DNA of 34,444 nt from assembly GCA_948470755.1 (NCBI GenBank), contig CAOKPU010000033.1, positions 1 to 34,444 of the forward strand. Direction: 5' to 3'. Shown one piece after another: positions 25,681 to 32,891 of the stretch. Positions within the stretch are counted from its first letter, which is position 1; each line of letters starts with the position of its first letter. Below the pieces are notes generated by a model. It ran no database searches. It saw only the letters and a program-made list of their open reading frames with translations, and had not been told where the DNA came from. Source of the DNA: an uncultured Lachnospiraceae bacterium (GTDB taxonomy: Bacteria > Bacillota > Clostridia > Lachnospirales > Lachnospiraceae). Made by a program: the position numbers and the translations under genes.

Positions 25681-26223
25681 TTAGTTTTTTTTCTCCAACC
25701 AAACTTCCCAATATCCGTCTCTATATTTGGTTTTCAAGGAATTGGGATGGAATCTTGCCAGTTCCATAATTTGGTAAATGTAATAGCAATAATCAATTTG
25801 GCCGCTTCGGATATTTCGCAGTACATCGTTTATATAAGTACAATATTCCTGCCAATTGGTCTGTCCATGATATGCGCCTTGTGTTTCTTCGTTCCACTTT
25901 CCGGATTCCCGTGAATTTTGTCCTTTCAGATAGGTTGTTTTTTTGTTGTGTGGAGTGATAAACAACTTTCTTATATTAAATTCCTTTTGCCATTTTTCAT
26001 CGGTGAGAGCGGAAGAAGGTCTGCCGTTTGTATTTGAAATTATTTTCATTTCCCTAAGATCTTCCAGCGTCATATGTTTATATTCCTCTTCTGTCTTTCT
26101 TTTGTCCGATTGATTGATTTCATCTATTTGATTGCTGATTCTTTTTTTGTTTGGAAAGTAAGTATTAAAATCTTCCGGTTCAATAATCCCTCCTGATTGT
26201 GTATGATCCGCTTTATAATTCAT
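25681..26223 (-). CDS. Hypothetical protein, first gene of the polymerase-like operon
   Basis: The protein has 180 residues. The N-terminal third is polar and probably disordered (GGIIEPEDFNTYFPNKKR). The middle has a conserved-looking GRPSSALTDEKWQKEFNIRK, and the C-terminal part is aromatic-rich (NWQEYCTYINDVLRNIRSG, then QIDYCYYIYQIMELARFH, ending GYWEVWLEKKN). No family is recognised and there is no membrane segment or signal. A strong AGGAGG ribosome binding site lies 8 bases before the ATG. It precedes the polymerase-like gene by about 125 bases on the same strand, so both are probably on one transcript. Confidence 0.75.
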   Translation of the reverse strand: MNYKADHTQSGGIIEPEDFNTYFPNKKRISNQIDEINQSDKRKTEEEYKHMTLEDLREMKIISNTNGRPSSALTDEKWQKEFNIRKLFITPHNKKTTYLKGQNSRESGKWNEETQGAYHGQTNWQEYCTYINDVLRNIRSGQIDYCYYIYQIMELARFHPNSLKTKYRDGYWEVWLEKKN

Positions 26224-26525
26224 TGTTTATTCCTCCTTTTTTGGCGATAGAATAGTAGTTGGCAGTGACGGTGTAATGAGTATGTAGTGGTTATAATATG
26301 TATTTCTGCATTTGCTTGTTGTTTGCTTTTAAAATATTTGCCTGCTTTTGGATTTCATATTGAAAATCATAATCAGTGTGTCTTTCCTGATTGCCTTTCG
26401 CCTCTTTTTCATAATGTTTATAGCTATTAAATCACGGTGTTCTTTTTAGGGCTTTTACTAAACAGAAATGAAATAAATAGAATAGATAAAGCAGATATTG
26501 TTATCTAAATATTTTGAAAAATAAA
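26224..26525. other. Intergenic region between the divergent operons, minus-strand leader side
   Basis: It holds the leader of the minus-strand operon. I could not find a convincing minus-strand promoter. A minus-strand frame open from 26431 to the stop at 26291-26293 reads like coding sequence (YEKEAKGNQERHTDYDF, then QANILKANNKQMQKYIL) but has no start codon or ribosome binding site. Confidence 0.4.
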
Positions 26526-26530
26526 ATAGC

Positions 26531-26581
26531 GAACATTTGTTCATAATCCATATTGACAATTGCGAACGTATGTTCTATACT
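26531..26581 (+). promoter_or_regulatory. Sigma-A promoter with two LexA-type SOS boxes
   Basis: TTGACA (26553-26558) and TATACT (26576-26581) are spaced by exactly 17 bp. GAACGTATGTTC (26564-26575) fills the spacer and abuts the -10. A second box, GAACATTTGTTC (26531-26542), lies 10 bp before the -35. Both are perfect GAAC-N4-GTTC and are preceded by C, as in the Gram-positive LexA site. A repressor there would block the sigma-like and DUF262 genes until DNA damage. The control is inferred from the sites. Confidence 0.85.
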
Positions 26582-26870
26582 TGATATTGTCAAATCAATA
26601 TAAGAAGGCCCATCCAATCATACAAACGGTGTGTCGACACCTCTGATCAGGACAGGCCCTTTCATACATACACACAAATTCAATGTCTGAAAAGGCTAAG
26701 AATTTGAATGAGCAGAAACGATCGCTTGCATTATTGCATATTTAATCCTTTAAATTCAAGTGATTTCAAGTGATCCTGCGCAGGCTCAAAGTAGAATAAC
26801 TATATATAGGAATAAGTGGATTATCAATAAATGGGAAGGAATTAGATAAAATTATCAGGGAGGGGTATCG
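26582..26870 (+). other. Leader with tandem 10-bp repeat and palindromes
   Basis: About 285 untranslated bases precede the sigma-like gene. They contain the palindrome GTGTCGACAC (26631-26640), a perfect tandem repeat of TTCAAGTGAT (26755-26764 and 26765-26774), and the palindrome CCTGCGCAGG (26775-26784). These could be protein-binding sites or RNA structure. Confidence 0.5.
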
Positions 26871-26872
26871 AT

Positions 26873-27508
26873 GTGGAACGGATAATAATACCTGAGTATT
26901 TGAAGGGGACTGTGGATTTTTATTATGAAAATAATGCAAAACGATTATATGACATGGTAGATAAAATCCTTTTTAAGCTGCATTTTGCTGAAGCAGACAA
27001 ATATGATTTTTATTCATTGGCAAATGAAGTGTTTATGTATGTAATAAGAGATTATGATCCTTCTAAGCCTTTTGATGTTTTTTTGCATTCATGCCTATAT
27101 AAAAAATTTTGTACGGAAATGAAAAGCAGGACGAGGGATAAAAGGTGTGTAAAAATTAAAGTAAAAGAAACGGATGAGAATGGGAATGTCATAGAAACAA
27201 CTGTCATTGTTCCGGATGAACGATTAGATGCGCCGGCCAAAGACGATGAAAACTCCACTATGGGAGATATGATCGCAAGTAAGTCATCAGTGGAGAAAGA
27301 AATCTTTGAAGAAAGGGAAGAAGGGTATAGCAGAAGAATGTTGGCTTATTTAAATAGGCTCTCAAACCGGCAGAAGGAAGTTTTGAGGCTGAATATAGCT
27401 GGTTATCTCCCTGGGGAGATCAGGGAAGAGCTGCATATAAGCGAGAAACAATATGCTGATTGCTATGCCGCTATCCATTCATACAGGAATGTTTCCGTTT
27501 TGTTTTAA
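26873..27508 (+). CDS. Sigma-70-like protein (regions 2 and 4)
   Basis: The protein has 211 residues. Residues about 40-95 resemble sigma region 2 (YDFYSLANEVFMYVIRDYDP, then FDVFLHSCLYKKFCTEMKSR and TRDKRC). Residues about 150-205 resemble region 4 (MLAYLNRLSNRQKEVLRLNI, then GEIREELHISEKQYADCYAA). An acidic linker with DENSTMGDMIASKSSVEKE joins them. The start is GTG at 26873 with AGGGAGGGG 7 bases upstream; the ATG at 26871 is in a frame that stops at once. It is the first gene behind the LexA-controlled promoter and may direct either host RNA polymerase or the two-barrel protein encoded divergently. The target promoters are unknown. Confidence 0.82.
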   Translation: MERIIIPEYLKGTVDFYYENNAKRLYDMVDKILFKLHFAEADKYDFYSLANEVFMYVIRDYDPSKPFDVFLHSCLYKKFCTEMKSRTRDKRCVKIKVKETDENGNVIETTVIVPDERLDAPAKDDENSTMGDMIASKSSVEKEIFEEREEGYSRRMLAYLNRLSNRQKEVLRLNIAGYLPGEIREELHISEKQYADCYAAIHSYRNVSVLF

Positions 27509-27544
27509 CAATGCGCAATCAAAAGTAATTGGAGGAATGAGGAA

Positions 27545-28921
27545 ATGGCAAGACCAAGAAGACAAACATATCCTATGGAAACTTATTTAAATGATAATAG
27601 GGAAGGGGATATTTCCAATGATGCCGATACACAAAGAAATCCGGCATGGAAACCGATAATCAATGGGCTTATTGTGACAATTTTAACAGATGACTATATT
27701 CCTCCAATTATTCTTGGAGAAGATAAAGATACAAAATTACATATACTTGATGGCGGCAGCAGGACTGCAGCTTTCATGATGTTTAAGTATGGAAATTATA
27801 AGATTACATCTTCTGTTGAAAATTCTATGATCCCATATAAGAAAAAAAGCAAGGATAAAGAGGGGACTGTTATTTTGGAAGACGCCGCTTTTGATATCAA
27901 AGGTAAAATTTATGATCAGCTTCCTGATGAGCTAAAGAAAAAGTTTAATGCATACCAGCTTGAAACGGTTATTCATGAGAAATGTGACAAAAATGCAATG
28001 ACGAAATATATTAAGCGCTATAATGAACATTCGGCAATGAGTACAAACCAGAAGGCATTTACTTATATTGATAAATATGCAAATAAAATCCGTAAAATAA
28101 TTGATAGCAAATTTTTTTTAAATTGTAATGTTTACACCGACAATGATAAAGAAAAAGGAGTAGTGGAGAGAGTTGTTGTGGAAACATTGATGTGCATGAA
28201 TCATTTTGATAATTGGAAGACTCAGGCGAAACCGGCTTTTAAGTATCTTAATGAAAACGCGGATGAAGAAGAGTTTCATATCTTTGAGGATAACCTACAT
28301 AGATTAGAAAATGTTATGACGGATGATATTAAAAATATCTTTAATAAGAAAGATTCTTTTATATTTCTTACATTATTTGACAGGTTTACCAAACTTGGAA
28401 TTGACGATGGGAAGTTTGCGGAATTCCTTCGGGAATTTAAAAATAATTTAAGGGATAACAAGAGAAATGAGAAGGGGTTGGTATTCGATGAAATTGATAA
28501 AGAGTTAAGTACTAAGGACAAGCAGGTTATTACAGATAAGTTGGATTTGCTTGAAAAGTTAATGAGGGACTTTCTGCATATGGAAGCAAATGAAAATATT
28601 CAAAATTCGGATGAGTTATTTATTGCCAGGACCCTGCAAATGGACTTGGAAGAAGTAAAAAGAAATATGGATTTTTATAGGGACTCATTGGATGATCTGA
28701 CAAGTAAAACGATTAAGGATGGTTCCAAACTTTTACATGAAGAGAACCGTAGATCCTTATTAACAATGATGGCTTATTCGTATAAAGAGTATGTCGATTT
28801 GGACGATTGGCTGGTTGGATATGCAAAACATAATAATACCTATTTCGTGGATCAGAAAAAAAATTTTGTACATATGAAAAAGGATTTTGAGAAATGGCAA
28901 AAAAAAAGAAAGAGCGCGTAA
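27545..28921 (+). CDS. DUF262/ParB-like domain protein
   Basis: The protein has 458 residues. The N-terminal 100 residues look like a DUF262 (GmrS-type, ParB/Srx fold) domain: a short strand, NPAWKPIINGLIVTILTDDY, IPPIILGE and the key motif LHILDGGSRTAAFMMFKYG (near 66-84), which matches the DGxQR loop of the family. The rest is a long helical region with many Lys, Asp and Glu. DUF262 domains occur in modification-dependent restriction enzymes and other defence proteins, where they bind or hydrolyse nucleotides. No HNH domain of the GmrD kind is visible here. A GGAGG ribosome binding site precedes the ATG, 36 bases after the sigma-like gene, so the pair is one operon. Confidence 0.8.
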   Translation: MARPRRQTYPMETYLNDNREGDISNDADTQRNPAWKPIINGLIVTILTDDYIPPIILGEDKDTKLHILDGGSRTAAFMMFKYGNYKITSSVENSMIPYKKKSKDKEGTVILEDAAFDIKGKIYDQLPDELKKKFNAYQLETVIHEKCDKNAMTKYIKRYNEHSAMSTNQKAFTYIDKYANKIRKIIDSKFFLNCNVYTDNDKEKGVVERVVVETLMCMNHFDNWKTQAKPAFKYLNENADEEEFHIFEDNLHRLENVMTDDIKNIFNKKDSFIFLTLFDRFTKLGIDDGKFAEFLREFKNNLRDNKRNEKGLVFDEIDKELSTKDKQVITDKLDLLEKLMRDFLHMEANENIQNSDELFIARTLQMDLEEVKRNMDFYRDSLDDLTSKTIKDGSKLLHEENRRSLLTMMAYSYKEYVDLDDWLVGYAKHNNTYFVDQKKNFVHMKKDFEKWQKKRKSA

Positions 28922-29038
28922 GGCAAAGGCCATATGCTGTATCGTTTTATAAGATCCCGCCATATGTTCAATATTTGTAAATAAAATTGCTCTTCCGTTG
29001 CCGGGAAATTGGAGGTTGATACAAACTTTGGGATGGTT

Positions 29039-29815
29039 TTAAGGAACTAATTGCTGAATTATGTTATCATACATTTTAAATGAATCATCTAAAATATTAA
29101 CAACCTTTGTAACTTCAATAGTTATAAAATCTTCTGGTTTATGAGCTTCGTATATGCCGGCATCATTTTCAATTGAAGCGTAAATAGTCCATATTCCACA
29201 TTCATTAAAAGAATAAAAATTATTTTCATCAATATCAGGAGTATATAATATGCCGGAGGGCGCTTTCCCGTAAATTATTATATTTGTAATGTTATCATCA
29301 TATGGCATTACGTAAACATAAGCGTGAGATCCTTTGCCAATTTGATTAGCTGATATAGAATATCCACTAGGAGGCGATTTTACTGTAATTGTACATTCTG
29401 CTAATTCAGAAGCATTATTTTTGGATGCTTGAGCAATAATAGTTGTATTTCCATTGGCCAATGCAGTGATTAATCCGTTTTGATCAATGGCAGCAACCGT
29501 ACTATTACTTGAATTCCAGAGAACTCTATTGTTTGTTGAATCGTCCGAATACAATACCGTTGCTGTTAAATGATGTGTGTCGCCAGTACTCATAGTTAGT
29601 GAATCATCACTTAGGATTACTTTAGTGATGAAAATAGATTTTTGCTTTTGCATATGCAAAAATAATATCAAAGCACAACATATAAATATAAGCATAATAA
29701 AACATATATTGCGAAACTTTTTGTTTTGAAATTTTTCAGGTAGTTTCTTCGCATCGATTGTGATGCCAAAGATGGAAAAAATATTTGCTATTATATTTAT
29801 TATCGTTTCAATCAA
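29039..29815 (-). CDS. Membrane-anchored protein with bacterial Ig-like (BIG2) domain
   Basis: The protein has 258 residues: a short cytoplasmic N-terminus, one membrane helix at about 37-54 (CFIMLIFICCALILFLHM), then an external part. Residues about 65-145 form a BIG2 domain (SLTMSTGDTHHLTATVLYSD, then VLWNSSNSTVAAIDQNGLI and GNTTIIAQA). A second beta-rich domain follows. The start is a TTG with AGGCGGTGA 5 bases upstream. It is convergent with the DUF262 gene and not obviously part of that system. It may be an adhesion or surface-sensing protein. Confidence 0.75.
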   Translation of the reverse strand: MIETIINIIANIFSIFGITIDAKKLPEKFQNKKFRNICFIMLIFICCALILFLHMQKQKSIFITKVILSDDSLTMSTGDTHHLTATVLYSDDSTNNRVLWNSSNSTVAAIDQNGLITALANGNTTIIAQASKNNASELAECTITVKSPPSGYSISANQIGKGSHAYVYVMPYDDNITNIIIYGKAPSGILYTPDIDENNFYSFNECGIWTIYASIENDAGIYEAHKPEDFITIEVTKVVNILDDSFKMYDNIIQQLVP

Positions 29816-29971
29816 GTTATCACCGCCTATTCAGTTTAATTATATCAAAGTAGTAATAAAAATCAATGAAATGTGTGATTGAAAGGGAGGGGGATGTGAT
29901 TAAAAAAGAATAATTTAAACAGATTCAGGAAACAAGCAGTCTAAATAATAAAAAAGTGATTATTATAGAAA

Positions 29972-30223
29972 GTGAAACTGAATGTGAATGCAGATAATAG
30001 AAAAAATGAGTGGATAAATGTCATTGAAAGAAAGTATGGAATTTGTATAGCAAGGTTTAAATATACATCTGATGAAGAGTATATAGCTTATTTATATGGC
30101 ATGGATGGAGAGGTAATCGGATTGAGGGATATAAATTCCGGGTTCCCATATGGAACAATAGAGGTGAGATTGTTGAATGACAAATATAAAGTAGAAGAAA
30201 TTTTAGGGGAGGAATTTGCTTAG
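29972..30223 (+). CDS. Small hypothetical protein, 83 aa
   Basis: The 83-residue acidic product (NEWINVIERKYGICIARFKY, then EEYIAYLYGMDGEVIGLRDI) has no membrane segment or recognised domain. It starts with GTG and lacks a clear ribosome binding site, and the composition is A+T-rich like the rest of the island. A bidirectional terminator-like palindrome follows 8 bases after the stop, which supports a transcript ending here. Confidence 0.5.
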   Translation: MKLNVNADNRKNEWINVIERKYGICIARFKYTSDEEYIAYLYGMDGEVIGLRDINSGFPYGTIEVRLLNDKYKVEEILGEEFA

Positions 30224-30231
30224 TAAGATTC

Positions 30232-30290
30232 GAGTGTTAAAAGGCTCATCCATCTGCCAGGGGGGCCGCTGGATGAGCCTTTTAATACTC
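30232..30290. terminator. Long palindrome acting as likely bidirectional terminator
   Basis: The arms at 30232-30252 and 30270-30290 (GAGTGTTAAAAGGCTCATCC and its complement) pair over 21 bp with one G-U. A-rich and T-rich flanks sit inside the arms, between two convergent genes. The sequence is a diverged member of the family seen at 31143-31210. Confidence 0.8.
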
Positions 30291-30301
30291 GATAAAGCAG
30301 T

Positions 30302-30823
30302 TTAATTCTCCTGAAAAATGGTGGCTGGATCCTGAAATAGGGCAAGGCCGGGAGGATAATAAGTAAATAGCATAAAACAGATAAAAAGAATGCATACGAG
30401 GATGCGCAGTAAAGTAGTATAACATTCCAGCTTACAGGACTGTGTAAGTTTGTAGGAAAGCCAGAATGCGATGATGCTGCTTAAGACAAATATGCAGATA
30501 TCCAGAATAAAAACATCTTTACCGATAATAAAAGTATAAATATAGAACGATATGGGGATTAGCATTGTCCCCGTTAAAATACCGAAAAGCAGTGCGGAAG
30601 TAATGCAAGGATATTCTTTTTTTAATATAAAAATCATAAAATCAGAATATATTAACATTGGGAAAAATAATAATTTCATGTGTTCCCATATCGACTCATT
30701 AACCGGGACAAAAAGACCGACTATATAATTGTTTCCGGACAAATCATATAGGAAATGAGCAAAAGATCCCATAATTATGACAAATAGTATTCCGATCGTG
30801 ATATAGCGTCTCAATTTTTTCAT
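30302..30823 (-). CDS. DUF6512-like integral membrane protein
   Basis: The protein has 173 residues from the ATG at 30823, which has GAGGT 7 bases upstream; a longer frame to 30886 lacks a ribosome binding site. Five hydrophobic segments are visible. The N-terminus RRYITIGILFVIIMGSFAHF is followed by VPVNESIWEHMKLLFFPMLI, a motif (NESxWEHxK) that I associate with DUF6512 family proteins. The function is unknown. It is convergent with the 83-aa gene. Confidence 0.75.
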   Translation of the reverse strand: MKKLRRYITIGILFVIIMGSFAHFLYDLSGNNYIVGLFVPVNESIWEHMKLLFFPMLIYSDFMIFILKKEYPCITSALLFGILTGTMLIPISFYIYTFIIGKDVFILDICIFVLSSIIAFWLSYKLTQSCKLECYTTLLRILVCILFICFMLFTYYPPGLALFQDPATIFQEN

Positions 30824-31024
30824 AAACGATACCTCATAGGTAGTATATGCCGCTTTAAAGCAATTATGTGTATGATAAAAATTCAAAGTGATAAGACGGG
30901 AAAAAACGGGGGTGGCTGAAGTGGCCGTCCGGGGAGGGGCGCAGCGGGACTGCCGGGTGTGGAAATAAGAAGCAGGAGATTGGGGATTGGGAAGTACGGG
31001 GGAGCGAATGGCAAGGATAAATCA

Positions 31025-31053
31025 TTGACAGCCGGTGGTATTTCCTCTATATT
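31025..31053 (+). promoter_or_regulatory. Sigma-A promoter for the 92-aa protein and hydrolase operon
   Basis: TTGACA (31025-31030) and TATATT (31048-31053) are spaced by 17 bp. The leader contains a small hairpin AATCTGCAA/TTGCGGATT with T-rich tail (about 31107-31133), then the long palindrome. Confidence 0.8.
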
Positions 31054-31142
31054 AAGTATTGATGAAACGGATGCATTTTAATGGAGGAAAGAGATTTTGA
31101 TAAAAATCTGCAATTATCATTGCGGATTCTTTTTCTATAATA

Positions 31143-31210
31143 GGATTCGGGTGTCAAAAGGCCCATCCGACGGCCCCGCTTGGCAGATGGGCCTTTTGAC
31201 GCCCGAATCC
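31143..31210. repeat. Complete dispersed palindrome
   Basis: The arms at 31143-31167 and 31186-31210 (GGATTCGGGTGTCAAAAGG... and its complement) pair over 25 bp with one G-U around an 18-base loop. It lies in the 5' leader between promoter and gene, where it could act as an attenuator. Related sequences occur at 9905, 16014, 16313 and 30232. Confidence 0.85.
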
Positions 31211-31239
31211 TAATAAAGAAGCCTGCCGGAGGAGGCAAG

Positions 31240-31518
31240 ATGATAGATAAAGAGAAATTCCATGTGTTAAACTACGTAAGAAAAGAAGAGTATACCGGAA
31301 GTATGGATGGGATGAGGTATATGCTCCGCAAAAAGGAAGAACAGGATGCAAAGCTGGAGGTAACGATATGGCCGGAACCTTTCGGATATGCGGCTACTCC
31401 GGAAAACAAGAAGCAAAGAAAGGATTTTGTCTTCAGCGAGAAAGGGCTGGAGGAAGCGGTTGACTGGATGAATAATCAGTATGAAGGGCAGAAAGCCCTA
31501 TGGGATGTGGTAAAATGA
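31240..31518 (+). CDS. Small hypothetical protein coupled to the hydrolase gene
   Basis: The protein has 92 residues from the ATG at 31240, with GGAGGAGG just upstream; the longer frame starts inside the palindrome. It reads as a soluble alpha/beta protein (LNYVRKEEYTGSMDGMRYML, then KLEVTIWPEPFGYAATPENK and LEEAVDWMNNQY). No family is recognised. Its stop overlaps the start of the next gene in ATGA, so the two are translationally coupled. Confidence 0.75.
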   Translation: MIDKEKFHVLNYVRKEEYTGSMDGMRYMLRKKEEQDAKLEVTIWPEPFGYAATPENKKQRKDFVFSEKGLEEAVDWMNNQYEGQKALWDVVK

Positions 31519-32621
31519 AGAAAAGAAAGAGCAGGACAGATCAAGTATATATACAGAAACGAGGAAAGCGGATAAGGCTGAGATTGCCGGGCATTGCAGC
31601 GGTTTTACTGGCCTTTCCGGTATATGGAATAGCCAATGGGTTGTTTAAATTGGCGGTTTGCAGGAACAGTTCTGATTCCTTTTTCCGGCAGGAAAGGATG
31701 AAACAACTGATTGGCGATATAAATAAAAGAAGGGAAGACAGAAAAAGGAAAAAAGAGGATGAACAGGGGAAAGGGGATATTTATGTAGGGAAAGGACTGG
31801 TTTTTGCCGATTTTGAGAAGGAAATGGAAGAGGGAAGGGCATGGTTCGAGTCGCAGGAAAAGGAGCGTATTACGATGACCAGCTATGACGGATTGAAATT
31901 GGTGGCTTACTATCTTCCGGCAAAAAAAGAATCCCACAAAGTGATGATACTGGTGCATGGATATAGGAATAATGGCATGATTGGGGATTTCTCCAATCTG
32001 GTAAAATTTTATCATGAATTGGGATATCATCTTTTGGTGCCTCACCAACGGGCGCATGGGGAAAGTGAGGGAAAATACATTTGTTTTGGCATCAAAGAAC
32101 GTTTTGATTTAATGAAGTGGACGGAATATATCGCCAGACGTTTTGAGGAAAAATGCTGTATTTTTCTGTCAGGGATATCCATGGGAAGCGCAACCGTGCT
32201 TATGTCGGCAGGGTTAAAACTGCCGGAACAGGTGAAAGGGCTGATTGTGGATTGCGGATATACGTCACCGTGGGAAATTTTTACTTATATGCTTGCAAAA
32301 GATTTTTATTTACCTAAATTTCCTTTTTTATATATTGCGGATTACATATGCCATAGGAAAGCAGGGTTCCATTTTCGGGAATGCAGTACGTTAGAAAGTA
32401 TGCGGACAAACCGCATACCGGTTTTGTTTATTCATGGCAGGAAGGATGAGACGGTGCCGTTAGAAATGAGCCGGATAAATTATGAAGCTTGTAGCGCGGA
32501 AAAGGAACTTTTTATTGTTGACAGGGCGGCGCATGGAACAAGCAATCTGGTGGAACCGGACGCATATCGGCAAAAAGTGGCGGCATTTATGGAAAAATGG
32601 AGTAATGGTATTGTTTTCTGA
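31515..32621 (+). CDS. Alpha/beta hydrolase with N-terminal membrane anchor
   Basis: The protein has 368 residues. A basic N-terminus and one hydrophobic segment (PGIAAVLLAFPVYGIANGLF) anchor it. A charged linker follows, then an alpha/beta hydrolase fold: oxyanion HGYRNN, nucleophile serine in SGISMGSATVLMSAG, acid in HGRKDETVPLE and histidine in DRAAHGTSN. The substrate may be an ester or peptide; the family is broad. The start is taken at the ATGA overlap (31515) with the preceding gene; an in-frame ATG at 31500 lies further inside that gene. Confidence 0.88.
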   Translation: MKKRKSRTDQVYIQKRGKRIRLRLPGIAAVLLAFPVYGIANGLFKLAVCRNSSDSFFRQERMKQLIGDINKRREDRKRKKEDEQGKGDIYVGKGLVFADFEKEMEEGRAWFESQEKERITMTSYDGLKLVAYYLPAKKESHKVMILVHGYRNNGMIGDFSNLVKFYHELGYHLLVPHQRAHGESEGKYICFGIKERFDLMKWTEYIARRFEEKCCIFLSGISMGSATVLMSAGLKLPEQVKGLIVDCGYTSPWEIFTYMLAKDFYLPKFPFLYIADYICHRKAGFHFRECSTLESMRTNRIPVLFIHGRKDETVPLEMSRINYEACSAEKELFIVDRAAHGTSNLVEPDAYRQKVAAFMEKWSNGIVF

Positions 32622-32891
32622 TATTTGCCGGATGCCATAAGATTTTATGTTTTCAAAGTTGTGGGAATTTTGGCGGACGAAAACGGAGGCAGGATAAAAC
32701 GGCGGGGAAGGAAAGTAGAAGAATTGAAAAAAAGGACAGGAGATGGGAGAAAAGAAGGCATGGAAAAGAGAAAGGAATGGAAAGATAGAAAATCCATAAA
32801 GGGGGGGAAGACGGCAGCCGTTGGAAAGAAAGAGGAAAAAAGAGTAATCTCCCAAAAGAACGGACGAGGAAGGACGGGCAGGGAGCAAGTT

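Noticed and set aside
21717-30290. Second copy of the tRNA-Pro 3' end as an attachment site
   Set aside because: I read through the island for the T-arm and acceptor sequence and found no copy.
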